Positions 1 to 9,488 of a stretch of 64,000 bases of DNA are shown piece by piece (position 1 is the stretch's first letter; each line of letters begins with the position of its first letter). The notes beneath the pieces are model-generated. The model did not search any database, had not been told where the DNA came from, and was given only the letters and a program-made list of their open reading frames with translations. The stretch is from NCBI RefSeq assembly GCF_023375815.1, contig NZ_CP067412.1:372001-436000 (forward strand), written 5' to 3'. The position numbers and the translations under genes were made by a program. The stretch is from Pseudomonas sp. HS6 (GTDB taxonomy: Bacteria > Pseudomonadota > Gammaproteobacteria > Pseudomonadales > Pseudomonadaceae).

Positions 1-1398
1 ATCCTCGGGCGCTACCTGCCGGAGTTCGGCTTCATCGTCGGGCAGATGCAGCACGACTTGTTCCACATCTATACGGTCGATGCGCACACGCTGAACCTGA
101 TCAAACACCTGCGTAAATTGCAGTACACCCAGGTGTCGGAGAAATTCCCGTTGGCCGCCAAGCTCATGGCCAAGCTGCCCAAGCCCGAACTCATCTACAT
201 GGCGGGCCTGTATCACGACATCGGCAAGGGCCGGCATGGCGACCACTCGGAGATCGGCGCAGTCGATGCCGAGGCGTTCTGCCAGCGCCATCAATTGCCG
301 GTGTGGGACAGCCGCCTGATCGTCTGGCTGGTGCAGAACCATCTGGTGATGTCGACCACCGCCCAGCGCAAGGACTTGTCCGACCCGCAAGTGATCCATG
401 ACTTCGCCCTGGCGGTCGGTGATGAAACCCGTCTCGACTACCTGTACGTTCTGACCGTGGCCGACATCAACGCCACCAACCCGACGCTGTGGAACTCCTG
501 GCGCGCCAGCCTGCTGCGCCAGCTCTACACCGAGACCAAGCGCGCTCTGCGTCGAGGCCTGGAAAACCCGGTGGATCGCGAAGAACAGATCCGCCAGACC
601 CAGAGCGCAGCGCTGGATATTCTGGTGCGCGGCGGCACCGATCCGGACGATGTAGAGCAATTGTGGGCGCAACTGGGCGATGACTATTTCCTGCGCCACA
701 CCGCCGGCGACGTGGCCTGGCACAGCGATGCGATTCTCCAGCAGCCGGCCGACGGCGGGCCGCTGGTGCTGATCAAGGAAACCACCCAACGCGAATTCGA
801 GGGCGGTACGCAGATCTTCATTTATGCGCCGGACCAGCACGACTTCTTCGCTGTGACCGTGGCCGCGATGGACCAGCTCAACCTGAACATTCACGACGCC
901 CGGGTCATCACCTCCAGCAGCCAGTTCACCCTCGACACCTACATCGTGCTCGATACGGAAGGCGAATCCATCGGCGACAATCCGATCCGGGTCAAACAGA
1001 TCCGCGACGGCCTGACCGAGGCCCTGCGCAACCCGGACGACTACCCGACCATCATCCAGCGTCGGGTGCCGCGCCAGCTCAAACACTTTGCGTTCGCACC
1101 ACAAGTGACGATCCACAACGACGCCCAGCGTCCGGTGACGGTGCTGGAACTCACCGCACCCGACCGTCCGGGCCTGCTGGCACGGATCGGCGGGATATTC
1201 CTGGAGTTCGATCTGTCGCTGCAGAACGCCAAGATCGCCACCCTGGGCGAACGGGTGGAAGACGTGTTCTTCATCACCGACGCCCACAATCAGCCGCTGT
1301 CCGACCCGCTGCTGTGCAGCCGTTTGCAGGATGCCATCGTCGAGCAGCTCAGCGTCAATCAGGAACCCGATATCAAACTGTCGCGCATCAGCATTTGA
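1..1398 (+). CDS. glnD: Bifunctional uridylyltransferase/uridylyl-removing enzyme GlnD (3' part, truncated by window start)
   Basis: The frame is open from base 1, so the gene begins upstream; 465 codons of a family normally near 900 residues are visible. The visible part has the HD phosphohydrolase domain that removes UMP from PII proteins, with the motif [12 protein letters not shown], and two C-terminal ACT domains (roughly the last 200 residues, including [17 protein letters not shown]) that sense glutamine. The nucleotidyltransferase half is outside the window. GlnD reports nitrogen status to GlnB/GlnK and so to glutamine synthetase and NtrBC. It is followed after 43 bases by dapC on the same strand, the usual Pseudomonas order. 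Identification is secure; only the N-terminus is missing because of the window edge. Confidence 0.96.
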   Translation: MLGRYLPEFGFIVGQMQHDLFHIYTVDAHTLNLIKHLRKLQYTQVSEKFPLAAKLMAKLPKPELIYMAGLYHDIGKGRHGDHSEIGAVDAEAFCQRHQLPVWDSRLIVWLVQNHLVMSTTAQRKDLSDPQVIHDFALAVGDETRLDYLYVLTVADINATNPTLWNSWRASLLRQLYTETKRALRRGLENPVDREEQIRQTQSAALDILVRGGTDPDDVEQLWAQLGDDYFLRHTAGDVAWHSDAILQQPADGGPLVLIKETTQREFEGGTQIFIYAPDQHDFFAVTVAAMDQLNLNIHDARVITSSSQFTLDTYIVLDTEGESIGDNPIRVKQIRDGLTEALRNPDDYPTIIQRRVPRQLKHFAFAPQVTIHNDAQRPVTVLELTAPDRPGLLARIGGIFLEFDLSLQNAKIATLGERVEDVFFITDAHNQPLSDPLLCSRLQDAIVEQLSVNQEPDIKLSRISI

Positions 1399-1441
1399 CT
1401 GAGCGCCCGGATTCAACCGCTTTGCACGAGACCCAGCACCG

Positions 1442-2641
1442 ATGAACAACGCTCTGTCCCAGCTTCAGCCCTACCCGTTCGAAAAGCTCCGTGCCCTGCT
1501 CGGCAGCGTCACGCCGAACCCGGACAAACGCCCGATCGCGCTGTCCATCGGCGAGCCGAAACACCGTTCGCCAAGCTTTGTCGCCGAGGCGCTGGCCAAC
1601 AACCTGGACCAGATGGCGGTGTACCCGACCACCCTCGGCATCCCGGCCCTGCGCGAAGCCATTGCCGCCTGGTGCGAACGTCGCTTCAACGTGCCGAGCG
1701 GCTGGATCGACCCGGCGCGCAACGTACTGCCGGTCAACGGCACCCGTGAAGCGCTGTTCGCCTTCACCCAGACCGTGGTCAATCGTGGCGACGACGCGCT
1801 GGTGGTCAGCCCGAACCCGTTCTATCAGATCTACGAAGGCGCAGCGTTCCTCGCCGGCGCCAAGCCGCACTATCTGCCATGCCTGGATGAAAACGGCTTC
1901 AACCCGGACTTCGACGCGGTATCGCCGGACATCTGGAAGCGCTGCCAGATCCTGTTCCTGTGCTCGCCGGGCAACCCGACCGGCGCGCTGATTCCAGTCG
2001 ACGTGCTGAAAAAACTGATCGCTTTGGCCGACGAATATGACTTCGTGATCGCCGCCGACGAGTGCTACAGCGAGCTGTACTTCGACGAACAGACGCCACC
2101 GTCAGGCCTGCTCAGCGCTTGCGCCGAACTGGGTCGCAAGGACTTCAAGCGTTGCGTGGTATTCCACAGTCTGTCCAAGCGCTCGAACCTGCCGGGCCTG
2201 CGCTCCGGTTTCGTCGCTGGCGACGCCGACATCCTCAAAGGCTTCCTGCTGTATCGCACCTACCACGGCTGCGCGATGCCGGTTCAGACCCAGTTGGCCA
2301 GCGTTGCCGCGTGGAACGATGAAGTGCATGTGCGCGCCAACCGTGCGCTGTATCGCGAGAAATTCGATGCCGTGCTGGCGATCCTCAGCCCGGTGATGGA
2401 TGTGCAGCGTCCGGATGGCAGCTTCTACCTGTGGCCAAACGTGCAAGGTGATGACGCAGCGTTCTGCCGGGACCTGTTTGCCGAAGAACACGTGACCGTG
2501 GTGCCGGGTTCGTACCTGTCCCGAGATGTGGACGGGGTCAACCCAGGTGCCGGCCGTGTGCGCATGGCGCTGGTCGCGCCGCTGGCGGAGTGTGTGGAAG
2601 CGGCCGAACGTATCCGCGATTTCGTCCTGCGCCACAAGTAA
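1442..2641 (+). CDS. dapC: Succinyldiaminopimelate transaminase DapC
   Basis: This 399-residue fold-type I PLP aminotransferase converts N-succinyl-2-amino-6-ketopimelate to N-succinyl-LL-diaminopimelate, using glutamate as donor, in the succinylase branch of lysine and peptidoglycan precursor synthesis. The PLP lysine is K246 in HSLSKRSNLPGLRSG. Upstream are the motifs NPTGAL (phosphate/cofactor side) and ADECYSELYF (aspartate and tyrosine near the pyridine ring). The start follows glnD by 43 bases, suggesting co-transcription. The adjacency to glnD and the presence of dapD and dapE in the same window support DapC over a general aspartate aminotransferase. A strong hairpin lies just after the stop. 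Confidence 0.93.
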   Translation: MNNALSQLQPYPFEKLRALLGSVTPNPDKRPIALSIGEPKHRSPSFVAEALANNLDQMAVYPTTLGIPALREAIAAWCERRFNVPSGWIDPARNVLPVNGTREALFAFTQTVVNRGDDALVVSPNPFYQIYEGAAFLAGAKPHYLPCLDENGFNPDFDAVSPDIWKRCQILFLCSPGNPTGALIPVDVLKKLIALADEYDFVIAADECYSELYFDEQTPPSGLLSACAELGRKDFKRCVVFHSLSKRSNLPGLRSGFVAGDADILKGFLLYRTYHGCAMPVQTQLASVAAWNDEVHVRANRALYREKFDAVLAILSPVMDVQRPDGSFYLWPNVQGDDAAFCRDLFAEEHVTVVPGSYLSRDVDGVNPGAGRVRMALVAPLAECVEAAERIRDFVLRHK

Positions 2642-2650
2642 TGCGTGAAC

Positions 2651-2677
2651 GCCCGTGCCGGGCAATCCGGCACGGGC
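2651..2677 (+). terminator. Hairpin after dapC
   Basis: An 11-bp perfect stem (GCCCGTGCCGG with CCGGCACGGGC) and a 5-nt loop lie 10 bases after the dapC stop. There is no following T run, so it is either a weak intrinsic terminator or an mRNA 3'-end stabiliser. Confidence 0.55.
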
Positions 2678-2809
2678 GCCTCATACATCGGGTTACAGAT
2701 CCTCCAACTATTTACTCCACTTGCCGGCCGGCCAGACGTTAGTCTTGAGCCGCGCATATCTCTGCGCCTAAAACCAACTCAAAAATTTAACTTCAAGGAT
2801 GAAGTAAAC

Positions 2810-3538
2810 ATGAACAACCTGCTGGATTGCCAACTCATTCAATGGCCCGACGATCAAGTTGCTTACACGACGGCAATTAATGAAAACCCCGCCAATGCCG
2901 GTAAAGCTGCCGGCACCCGACGCAAACGCTCAGTAGTCAATTATTCAAAGTTGTGGGCCAACGGCCGAACCTTGAAAGTGGCTTTCATGGATGCACCTGA
3001 CGCCGACCATAAGAACAGGATTATCGCTGCGGCCAACCAGTGGTTACCGTACATCAATCTGAAGTTTGAATTTGTCGACGATTTGAAAGGCGACATCAGG
3101 ATTGCGACAAAGAACAATGACAACAGCTCGATGCTGGGCACCGATGCCTTGCTGATCCATCCCGACCACCCCACCATGAACCTGGGGGTCAAACCTGATC
3201 ATGAAGACTTTGAGGTGATCGTGATCCACGAATTCGGCCATGCACTGGGTGCGATGCACGAACATCAACACCCAAAGGCCAATATTCCGTGGGATAAGCC
3301 AAAGGTGTATGAGTTTTACAAGAACCGTGAAATGAACCCGCTGACCGAGGAGCAGGTTGACAGGAACCTGTTCGCGTCTTTCGACACACTGGACGCGATC
3401 TACACCTCCTACGACCGAAAATCGATCATGCACCACCCGGTAGCAAACACATTGACTGTGGGCAACTGGGAGTTACCGATCAACCGCCGGATCAGTAAAA
3501 AAGACAAGCGACTGATGCGACTGCTTTATCCAAAATAA
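2810..3538 (+). CDS. Astacin/matrixin-like zinc metalloprotease, copy 1
   Basis: This 242-residue metzincin-type peptidase has the zinc site HEFGHALGAMHEH (H140, E141, H144, H150) and a Met-turn SIMHHP (M207), the layout of M12A-like bacterial and fungal proteases with HExxHxxGxxHEHxxP. The start at 2810 is chosen because AAGGA lies 10 bases upstream and because its paralog aligns from the same point. No signal peptide or membrane segment is visible. Residues 25-29 (ENPAN) and the basic run RRKR at 37-40 precede the catalytic domain and are matched in copy 2 at identical positions, which looks like a short propeptide with a processing site. Base composition is poorer in GC than the neighbours. 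Substrate and export route are unknown. Confidence 0.85.
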   Translation: MNNLLDCQLIQWPDDQVAYTTAINENPANAGKAAGTRRKRSVVNYSKLWANGRTLKVAFMDAPDADHKNRIIAAANQWLPYINLKFEFVDDLKGDIRIATKNNDNSSMLGTDALLIHPDHPTMNLGVKPDHEDFEVIVIHEFGHALGAMHEHQHPKANIPWDKPKVYEFYKNREMNPLTEEQVDRNLFASFDTLDAIYTSYDRKSIMHHPVANTLTVGNWELPINRRISKKDKRLMRLLYPK

Positions 3539-3733
3539 ACAACCGTTACCGACAGACAGAGTTCGCTTGGCGTAATACCTCGCGAACTTTCAACATCACG
3601 CAATACAACCCACCCACCTTCAACTTCCTTCAGCCCGCACTCTCGATTAATTTACGACTTGCCCAGCCTTCTAGCTCAACTTGACTGAAATAAACAACCG
3701 CCTATTGGATCAACATCAGTACGGACACTTAGC
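3539..3733. other. Spacer between the two metalloprotease genes
   Basis: This is 195 bases of relatively AT-rich sequence with no open frame of note. It presumably holds the promoter of the second protease gene; I see no clear terminator or repeat. Confidence 0.4.
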
Positions 3734-4486
3734 ATGAACTCCGCAACATTTTGCCTTATAGAAAAAACAGCGTCGCTCCAACGTTCTTATGAAGTTGCAG
3801 TGACCGAGAACCCCGCCAATGAAAAAACCTCGGCATCCGGTCGCAAGAAGCGCGCCGTTGGCAAACACGCTTACTTCTGGGCACCGGGCCGGACCTTGCG
3901 CATTGCGTTTCTGAGTGGCGATCAAGCATTCAAGGACGCCGTCAAAGCCGCGGCGAACAACTGGCTGCCCTATATCAACCTGACATTCAATTTTGTCGAA
4001 GGTGAGTCAGGAGATATCCGTATCAGCAGCGACCCCGGCATTTACTGGTCGATGACCGGTACCAACGCGCTGCTGGTCGAAGCAGAAGAGCCCACCATGA
4101 GGCTGTCCCCGGAACAATTGCTCGCCCCGGCACTTTTTGCTGCCAATGTCATGCATGAATTCGGGCATGCGCTGGGTGCCGAACATGAACACCTGCACCC
4201 CGAGTCGAACATACCTTGGAACAAGCCTGCGGTTTACGCCGCACACGGAGTGGCCGAAGACGCTGACGAAGACGATTACGCTCGCCGATCTGTCGATGAG
4301 CGCTACTTCAATCTGCTCGACGCCAGCGAGTTCGATTACTCGCCCTACGATCCGAAATCGATCATGCATTACGCCGTGCGCCAGAGCTGGACCCACGGCG
4401 ACTTCAAGATCGACCTCAATCTGACACTCAGTGAAAAGGACAAGGCCTTTATGGCGAAGGCCTACCCAACTGCACAAACAGCGTAA
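3734..4486 (+). CDS. Astacin/matrixin-like zinc metalloprotease, copy 2
   Basis: This 250-residue paralog of the preceding gene has zinc motif HEFGHALGAEHEH (H141, E142, H145, H151), followed by LHPESNIPWNKP, and Met-turn SIMHYA (M211). ENPAN at 25-29 and RKKR at 37-40 sit at exactly the same residue numbers as in copy 1. The first 24 residues differ freely, which suggests a conserved cleavage region joined to a variable leader. No classical signal peptide is seen, so secretion would need another route or the enzyme is cytoplasmic. The gene ends 24 bases before the convergent antiporter gene. Tandem duplication is evident; function is not known. Confidence 0.84.
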   Translation: MNSATFCLIEKTASLQRSYEVAVTENPANEKTSASGRKKRAVGKHAYFWAPGRTLRIAFLSGDQAFKDAVKAAANNWLPYINLTFNFVEGESGDIRISSDPGIYWSMTGTNALLVEAEEPTMRLSPEQLLAPALFAANVMHEFGHALGAEHEHLHPESNIPWNKPAVYAAHGVAEDADEDDYARRSVDERYFNLLDASEFDYSPYDPKSIMHYAVRQSWTHGDFKIDLNLTLSEKDKAFMAKAYPTAQTA

Positions 4487-4510
4487 GCGGCACGGGACAG
4501 GTCGATGCGA

Positions 4511-6142
4511 TTACTTGACCTGCCCCAGATTCGCCTCACTCAAATCCAGCTCGCCCAACACTTCACGCAGCACGTCATCGCCAATCTGGTGCTGACGGCT
4601 GAGGCTGTACAACTCAAGGCGTTGCGCACGCAGCGCCTTGAGACGCAAACGGCGTTCAAGCAGATCCATCTGGAACGCCAGCGCCTGGGCCTCCGCCGAA
4701 TCGTTGAACACCTCCAGTTGATGGCGATACTCGGACATGATCCGCGCCTTGAGCTCCGCCGACAGCGCCGCTTGGGCAGCATCCTGCGGATTGACCTCCT
4801 CGACTTCCAGCGCATGGATCGCCGCTTCGGCGGTCTTGCGCCAGGCATCACGGACTTCCTGGCGGCGCTTGTCGTCGGGGCTTTTCTGGATCCCGCGCAG
4901 CAGCAACGGCAAGGCGATGCAGGCCACCACCAGCGACATCAGGATCACCCCGGCGGCGATGAAAATCAGCAAGTCACGCTCGGGAAAGGCCTCGCTGCCC
5001 ATCAGCATCGGCACCGACATCACGCCCGCCAGCGTCACCGCACCACGCACACCGCCGACGGTCAGCAGCCAGCAGGAACGAGCCGTCGGCACTTGTGTCA
5101 ATTCACCCTTGCCGCGCAATCGACGCAGCAGCACCGACAGACGCCAGATGCTTTGCACCCAGATGAAACGCAACAGCACCAGCGCCAGGAAAATCGCCAC
5201 CACGTCGAGACAGCGATAGAAAAGGGTCGGCCACAATGACGTTTCGTGGCTGGCCACAGCCTTGATGATGTCCGGCAATTGCAAGCCAAGCAGCAGGAAG
5301 ATCAAGCCGTTGAAGGCGAACTCCAGCAACGACCAGACGCTGCGGTTGAGCAATCGGGTGCTGGTCTGGCGCGGCAACAGGTCGAGCCAGCTCTGCATCA
5401 TCCCCGCCGCCACTGCCGACAGAATGCCCGACGCGCCGAGCCGTTCGGCCAACACGTAAGCGGCAAACGGCAGCAGCAACATGAACACCACGTGCGTCGC
5501 CGGATCGTCCCAGCCCCGGGCGATCATCCAGGCGCGCAATCGGCCGACCAGCCAACTCAGCGCCACCCCGACCGCCAACCCGCCGACTGCGACCAACACG
5601 AAGGTCAGACTGGCGTTGGCCAAAGAAAACGCACCGGTGACCGCTGCAACCAGGGCGAATTTGAACGTCACCAGGCCCGAGGCATCGTTCATCAACGCTT
5701 CGCCTTGCAACATGTGCATCAATGGCGTGGGCAAGCGGTTCTGCGAAATCGCCGACACCGCCACGGCATCCGTCGGCGACAGCACCGCCGCCAACGCAAA
5801 AGCTACCGGCAATGGAATCGTCGGCAGCAGCCAGTGAATGAAGTAGCCGGCACCGACCACGGTAAACAGCACCAACCCGACCGCCAGCGTCAGCACCGGC
5901 CCCCGCAAACGCCACAATTCACGCTTGGGCATGCGCCAGCCATCGGAAAACAGCAGCGGCGGCAGGAACAGAAACAGGAACAGCTCGGGATCCAGAGCCA
6001 CGTGCAGGCCGAGGGTTGGCCAGGCCAGCAAGGCCCCGGCGGCGATCTGTACCAGCGGCAGCGGCAACGGGATGACCCGTCCGACCAGCCGCGAAACGCT
6101 GACCAGCATCAGCAGGATCAGGACGGTATAAGCGGTTTGCAT
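4511..6142 (-). CDS. CPA1-family Na+/H+ antiporter
   Basis: This 543-residue inner-membrane protein has about a dozen hydrophobic segments in its first 410 residues and a hydrophilic, partly coiled C-terminal tail of about 130 residues. The motif GEALMNDASGLVTF corresponds to the conserved ND ion-binding region of NhaP/NHE-type CPA1 exchangers, and ALSPTDAVAVSAI matches the transmembrane helix upstream of it. It exchanges cytoplasmic Na+ (or K+) for protons and contributes to pH and salt homeostasis. It is transcribed divergently from the yffB-like gene and convergently with the protease pair. Ion preference cannot be read from sequence. Confidence 0.88.
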   Translation of the reverse strand: MQTAYTVLILLMLVSVSRLVGRVIPLPLPLVQIAAGALLAWPTLGLHVALDPELFLFLFLPPLLFSDGWRMPKRELWRLRGPVLTLAVGLVLFTVVGAGYFIHWLLPTIPLPVAFALAAVLSPTDAVAVSAISQNRLPTPLMHMLQGEALMNDASGLVTFKFALVAAVTGAFSLANASLTFVLVAVGGLAVGVALSWLVGRLRAWMIARGWDDPATHVVFMLLLPFAAYVLAERLGASGILSAVAAGMMQSWLDLLPRQTSTRLLNRSVWSLLEFAFNGLIFLLLGLQLPDIIKAVASHETSLWPTLFYRCLDVVAIFLALVLLRFIWVQSIWRLSVLLRRLRGKGELTQVPTARSCWLLTVGGVRGAVTLAGVMSVPMLMGSEAFPERDLLIFIAAGVILMSLVVACIALPLLLRGIQKSPDDKRRQEVRDAWRKTAEAAIHALEVEEVNPQDAAQAALSAELKARIMSEYRHQLEVFNDSAEAQALAFQMDLLERRLRLKALRAQRLELYSLSRQHQIGDDVLREVLGELDLSEANLGQVK

Positions 6143-6325
6143 AAAGCGGAAATCTCAGACAATCGACAGCGTTGAACTGCCATATTAGCCGCTTAGGCTG
6201 TGGCTGACCGTTGCACCTATGTCGCAGCCCCCGTCCGGGAAATCAACCTCGGCCGCCGCGAAACAGTTTGGTCATGGCATAATCCGACACCATTTTTCTC
6301 CAGCACCTGTAAAGGGGGCGATTCC

Positions 6326-6688
6326 TTGACCGTTTCAAGCAAAACGTTGCACCTTTTCGGCATCAAAGCCTGCGACACCATGAAAAAGGCTCGCACCTGG
6401 CTCGATGAACACGCTGTCAGCTACGACTTCCACGATTACAAAACCGCCGGCATCGACCGTGAACACCTGACCCAATGGTGTGACGAACACGGCTGGCAAA
6501 CGGTGTTGAACCGCGCAGGCACGACCTTTCGCAAACTCGACGACGAACGCAAAGCCGATCTCGACCAGTCGAAAGCCATCGAACTGATGCTCGCTCAACC
6601 CTCGATGATCAAGCGCCCGGTGCTCGATCTCGGTGACCGAACCCTGATTGGCTTCAAGCCAGATATCTACGCGGCCGCCCTCAAGTAA
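6326..6688 (+). CDS. ArsC/Spx-family thioredoxin-fold protein (YffB-like)
   Basis: This 120-residue protein of the arsenate reductase family has motif GIKACDTMKKA with a single N-terminal redox cysteine (C16), as in YffB-type members that use glutathione rather than a CXXC pair. The later part has KRPVLDLGDRTLIGFKPDIY, the usual RP-containing C-terminal signature. I chose the TTG at 6326 because a GGGGG-rich ribosome site (AAAGGGGG) lies just upstream and the frame further upstream is not protein-like. It precedes dapD by 31 bases, an arrangement common in Pseudomonas. True arsenate reduction is doubtful; a general thiol reductase role is more likely. Confidence 0.82.
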   Translation: MTVSSKTLHLFGIKACDTMKKARTWLDEHAVSYDFHDYKTAGIDREHLTQWCDEHGWQTVLNRAGTTFRKLDDERKADLDQSKAIELMLAQPSMIKRPVLDLGDRTLIGFKPDIYAAALK

Positions 6689-6719
6689 GCAGCCCGTCAC
6701 TTTTTGTAGAGGTATTCAC

Positions 6720-7754
6720 ATGTCCAACTCCCTGTTCAGTATTGCCTTCGGTGTCGGCACCCAGAACCGTCAAGGCGCGTGGCTGGAAGTGTTCTACGCG
6801 CAGCCGCTGCTCAATCCTTCGGCCGAACTGGTCGCCGCTGTTGCACCGATCCTCGGCTACACCGAAGGCAACCAGGCCATCACCTTCACCACCGCACAAG
6901 CCGCCCAACTGGCTGAAGCCGTGAAAGGCATCGACGCGGTACAAGGCAAGCTGCTGACCCGCCTGGCCGAAAGCCACAAGCCGCTGGTCGCCACTCTGCT
7001 GGCCGAAGACGCGCAACTGACTTCCACGCCAGAGGCCTACCTCAAACTGCACCTGCTGTCCCATCGTCTGGTCAAGCCGCACGGCGTGAGCCTGGCCGGG
7101 ATCTTCCCGCTGCTGCCAAACGTAGCCTGGTCCAGCCAGGGCGCGATCGACCTGAGCGAACTGGCCGAGTTGCAACTCGAAGCCCGTCTGCGTGGCGAAC
7201 TGCTGGAAGTGTTCTCGGTGGACAAGTTCCCGAAAATGACCGACTACGTGGTTCCGGCCGGCGTGCGTATCGCTGACGCCGCGCGTCTGCGTCTGGGCGC
7301 TTACGTGGGCGAAGGCACCACCGTGATGCACGAAGGTTTCATCAACTTCAACGCCGGCACCGAAGGCCCGGGCATGATCGAAGGCCGCGTCTCCGCTGGC
7401 GTATTCGTCGGCAAGGGTTCTGATCTGGGCGGCGGCTGCTCGACCATGGGCACCCTGTCGGGCGGCGGCAACATCGTGATCAAGGTCGGCGAAGGCTGCC
7501 TGATCGGCGCGAACGCCGGTATCGGTATCCCGTTGGGCGACCGCAACACCGTCGAGTCGGGCCTGTATGTGACCGCCGGCACCAAGGTGGCGCTGCTGGA
7601 CGAGCACAACAACCTGGTCAAAGTGGTCAAGGCCCGTGAACTGGCCGGTCAGACCGACCTGCTGTTCCGTCGCAATTCGGAAACCGGTGCCGTGGAATGC
7701 AAGACCCACAAGTCGGCGATCGAACTGAACGAAGCGCTGCACGCTCACAACTAA
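6720..7754 (+). CDS. dapD: 2,3,4,5-tetrahydropyridine-2,6-dicarboxylate N-succinyltransferase DapD
   Basis: This 344-residue enzyme transfers succinyl from succinyl-CoA to tetrahydrodipicolinate, the entry to the succinylase route of diaminopimelate and lysine synthesis. The second half shows the glycine-rich left-handed beta-helix typical of hexapeptide acyltransferases (for example GSDLGGGCSTMGTLSGGG and GEGCLIGANAGIGIPLGD). Start 6720 has AGAGG upstream at suitable spacing. It is the long actinobacterial/pseudomonad-type DapD rather than the 274-residue enteric form. Its product, after DapC and DapE, which are also in this window, yields LL-diaminopimelate. Confidence 0.95.
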   Translation: MSNSLFSIAFGVGTQNRQGAWLEVFYAQPLLNPSAELVAAVAPILGYTEGNQAITFTTAQAAQLAEAVKGIDAVQGKLLTRLAESHKPLVATLLAEDAQLTSTPEAYLKLHLLSHRLVKPHGVSLAGIFPLLPNVAWSSQGAIDLSELAELQLEARLRGELLEVFSVDKFPKMTDYVVPAGVRIADAARLRLGAYVGEGTTVMHEGFINFNAGTEGPGMIEGRVSAGVFVGKGSDLGGGCSTMGTLSGGGNIVIKVGEGCLIGANAGIGIPLGDRNTVESGLYVTAGTKVALLDEHNNLVKVVKARELAGQTDLLFRRNSETGAVECKTHKSAIELNEALHAHN

Positions 7755-7770
7755 GCGCCAGAAGCTCACC

Positions 7771-7837
7771 TGAGGGAGCCGGCCTGTTTGCGATGGCGTT
7801 CGAAAGATCGCCATCGCGGGCAAGCCCGCTCCCACAG
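7771..7837. repeat. REP doublet between dapD and csdA
   Basis: The right arm is a clean REP (reverse complement GTGGGAGCGGGCTTGCCCGC then GATGGCG). The left arm is a decayed copy (GGGAGCCGGCCTGTTTGCGATGGCG) in opposite orientation. It fits the REPIN layout of fluorescent pseudomonads. Confidence 0.75.
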
Positions 7838-7882
7838 GGTTCGGCGTTAACCCGCCCATCTTCACCGGGGCTTGAAACCGTG

Positions 7883-9085
7883 ATGATTCCCTCCCCCTGG
7901 CGTGCCGATTTTCCGGCCATCGCCGCCCTGCAACGGCAAGACCAGACTTATCTGGACAACGCCGCCACCACGCAAAAACCCCAGGCCCTGCTCGACGCGC
8001 TGGCGCATTACTACGCCAATGGCGCGGCCAACGTGCACCGTGCGCAGCATCTGCCCGGAGCCCACGCCACGCAGGCGTTCGAGGACAGTCGCCTGAAGGT
8101 TGCCCAGTGGCTGAATGCCGGTGACAGCGGGCAGATCATCTTCACCCACGGCGCCACCAGTGCGCTGAATCTCCTGGCTTACGGCCTGGAACATCTTTTC
8201 CATCCGGGCGATGAAATTGTCATCAGCGCCCTGGAGCATCACGCCAATCTGCTGCCGTGGCAGCAACTGGCACAACGTCGTGACCTGAAACTGGTGATCC
8301 TGCCGCTGGACGATGACGGCGTGATCGACCTCACCGCCGCCGTGCACCTGATCGGCCCGCGCACCCGCTTGCTGGCGGTCAGTCAGTTGTCCAACGTGCT
8401 CGGTGCGTGGCAACCGTTGCCGGCATTGCTGGCGATGGCGAAAGCGCAAAACGCGCTGACGGTGGTTGATGGCGCACAAGGCGTGGTTCACGGCCGGCAT
8501 GACGTGCAGGCGTTGAGTTGCGACTTTTATGTGTTTTCCAGCCACAAGCTGTACGGCCCCGATGGCCTCGGCGTGCTGTTCGGACGCAACGAAGCACTCG
8601 AGCAACTGCGCCCATGGCAGTTCGGTGGCGAGATGGTGCTGGAAGCCAATTACCACGACGCGCGCTTCCGCCCTGCCCCGCTAGGCTTCGAGGCGGGAAC
8701 GCCGCCGATTGCCAGCGTGATCGGCCTCGGCGCGACCCTCGACTACCTCGCCGGTCTGGATCTGGACGCCGTATCCGCCCACGAAGCCGCGCTGCACGCT
8801 TACCTGTTGCGTGGCCTTGCCGCCCGCAATGGCATCCGTCTGCTGGGCAAGCCGCAATTGGCGCTGGCGAGTTTTGTCGTGGAAGGCGTGCACAACGCCG
8901 ATCTGGCGCACTTGCTGACCGAACAGGGCATCGCCGTACGCGCCGGGCACCACTGCGCGATGCCGTTGCTCAAGCGCTTCGAGCTAGCCGGGGCGATTCG
9001 CGTGTCGCTGGCGCTGTACAACGATTCCGAGGATCTGGAGCGGTTCTTTGAAGCGCTGGATCAGGCGCTGGAGTTGTTGCGATGA
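7883..9085 (+). CDS. csdA: Cysteine desulfurase CsdA
   Basis: This 400-residue group II (SufS/CsdA type) PLP enzyme takes sulfur from cysteine as a protein-bound persulfide. The PLP lysine is K222 in FSSHKLYGPDG. The active-site cysteine is C358 in RAGHHCAMPLL, in the short-loop context typical of group II desulfurases. The ATG at 7883 begins a normal N-terminus (MIPSPWRADFPAI); the frame upstream runs into the REP element. It overlaps csdE by 4 bases (ATGA), so the pair is translationally coupled. The neighbouring tcdA makes ct6A in tRNA and belongs to the same Csd system in E. coli. Confidence 0.93.
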   Translation: MIPSPWRADFPAIAALQRQDQTYLDNAATTQKPQALLDALAHYYANGAANVHRAQHLPGAHATQAFEDSRLKVAQWLNAGDSGQIIFTHGATSALNLLAYGLEHLFHPGDEIVISALEHHANLLPWQQLAQRRDLKLVILPLDDDGVIDLTAAVHLIGPRTRLLAVSQLSNVLGAWQPLPALLAMAKAQNALTVVDGAQGVVHGRHDVQALSCDFYVFSSHKLYGPDGLGVLFGRNEALEQLRPWQFGGEMVLEANYHDARFRPAPLGFEAGTPPIASVIGLGATLDYLAGLDLDAVSAHEAALHAYLLRGLAARNGIRLLGKPQLALASFVVEGVHNADLAHLLTEQGIAVRAGHHCAMPLLKRFELAGAIRVSLALYNDSEDLERFFEALDQALELLR

Positions 9086-9486
9086 GCGTGCCGGTCGAGG
9101 CCGCCGAAGCGCTGCAAACGTTTCAGAGCGCCGCCGGTTGGGAACAGCGAGCGCGGCTGCTGATGCAGTTCGGTGATCGCCTGCCGCCGTTGAGCGACGC
9201 GGACAAGTGCGACGCCAACCGGGTGCATGGCTGCGAAAGTCAGGTGTGGCTGATCGGCGAATTGCGCGACGGCCACTGGCAATTCGCAGCGAGCAGCGAT
9301 GCACGGATGATTCGCGGGTTGGTGGCGTTGCTGTTGTTGCGGGTCAACGGTTTGACCGCCGACGAGTTGCAGCAGGTCGATCTGCCGGACTGGTTCAATC
9401 AACTTGGGCTGTCGCGGCAGTTGTCGCCTTCGCGCAGCAATGGCTTGAATGCCGTGCTGCAGCGGATGAATGTGCTGGCCGGTTAA
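9082..9486 (+). CDS. csdE: Sulfur acceptor CsdE (SufE family)
   Basis: This 134-residue SufE-fold protein accepts the persulfide sulfur from CsdA and stimulates its turnover. The acceptor cysteine is C51 in the motif DANRVHGCESQVWL, matching the invariant GCxSxVW signature. The first codon overlaps the csdA stop (ATGA), which supports CsdE over a stand-alone SufE. Downstream is a convergent tcdA gene with a REP doublet in between. Confidence 0.93.
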   Translation: MSVPVEAAEALQTFQSAAGWEQRARLLMQFGDRLPPLSDADKCDANRVHGCESQVWLIGELRDGHWQFAASSDARMIRGLVALLLLRVNGLTADELQQVDLPDWFNQLGLSRQLSPSRSNGLNAVLQRMNVLAG

Positions 9487-9488
9487 CC

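Noticed and set aside
6200..6325. Longer N-terminus for the ArsC/YffB-like gene.
   Set aside because: The upstream part has no family similarity and the TTG at 6326 has a G-rich ribosome site.
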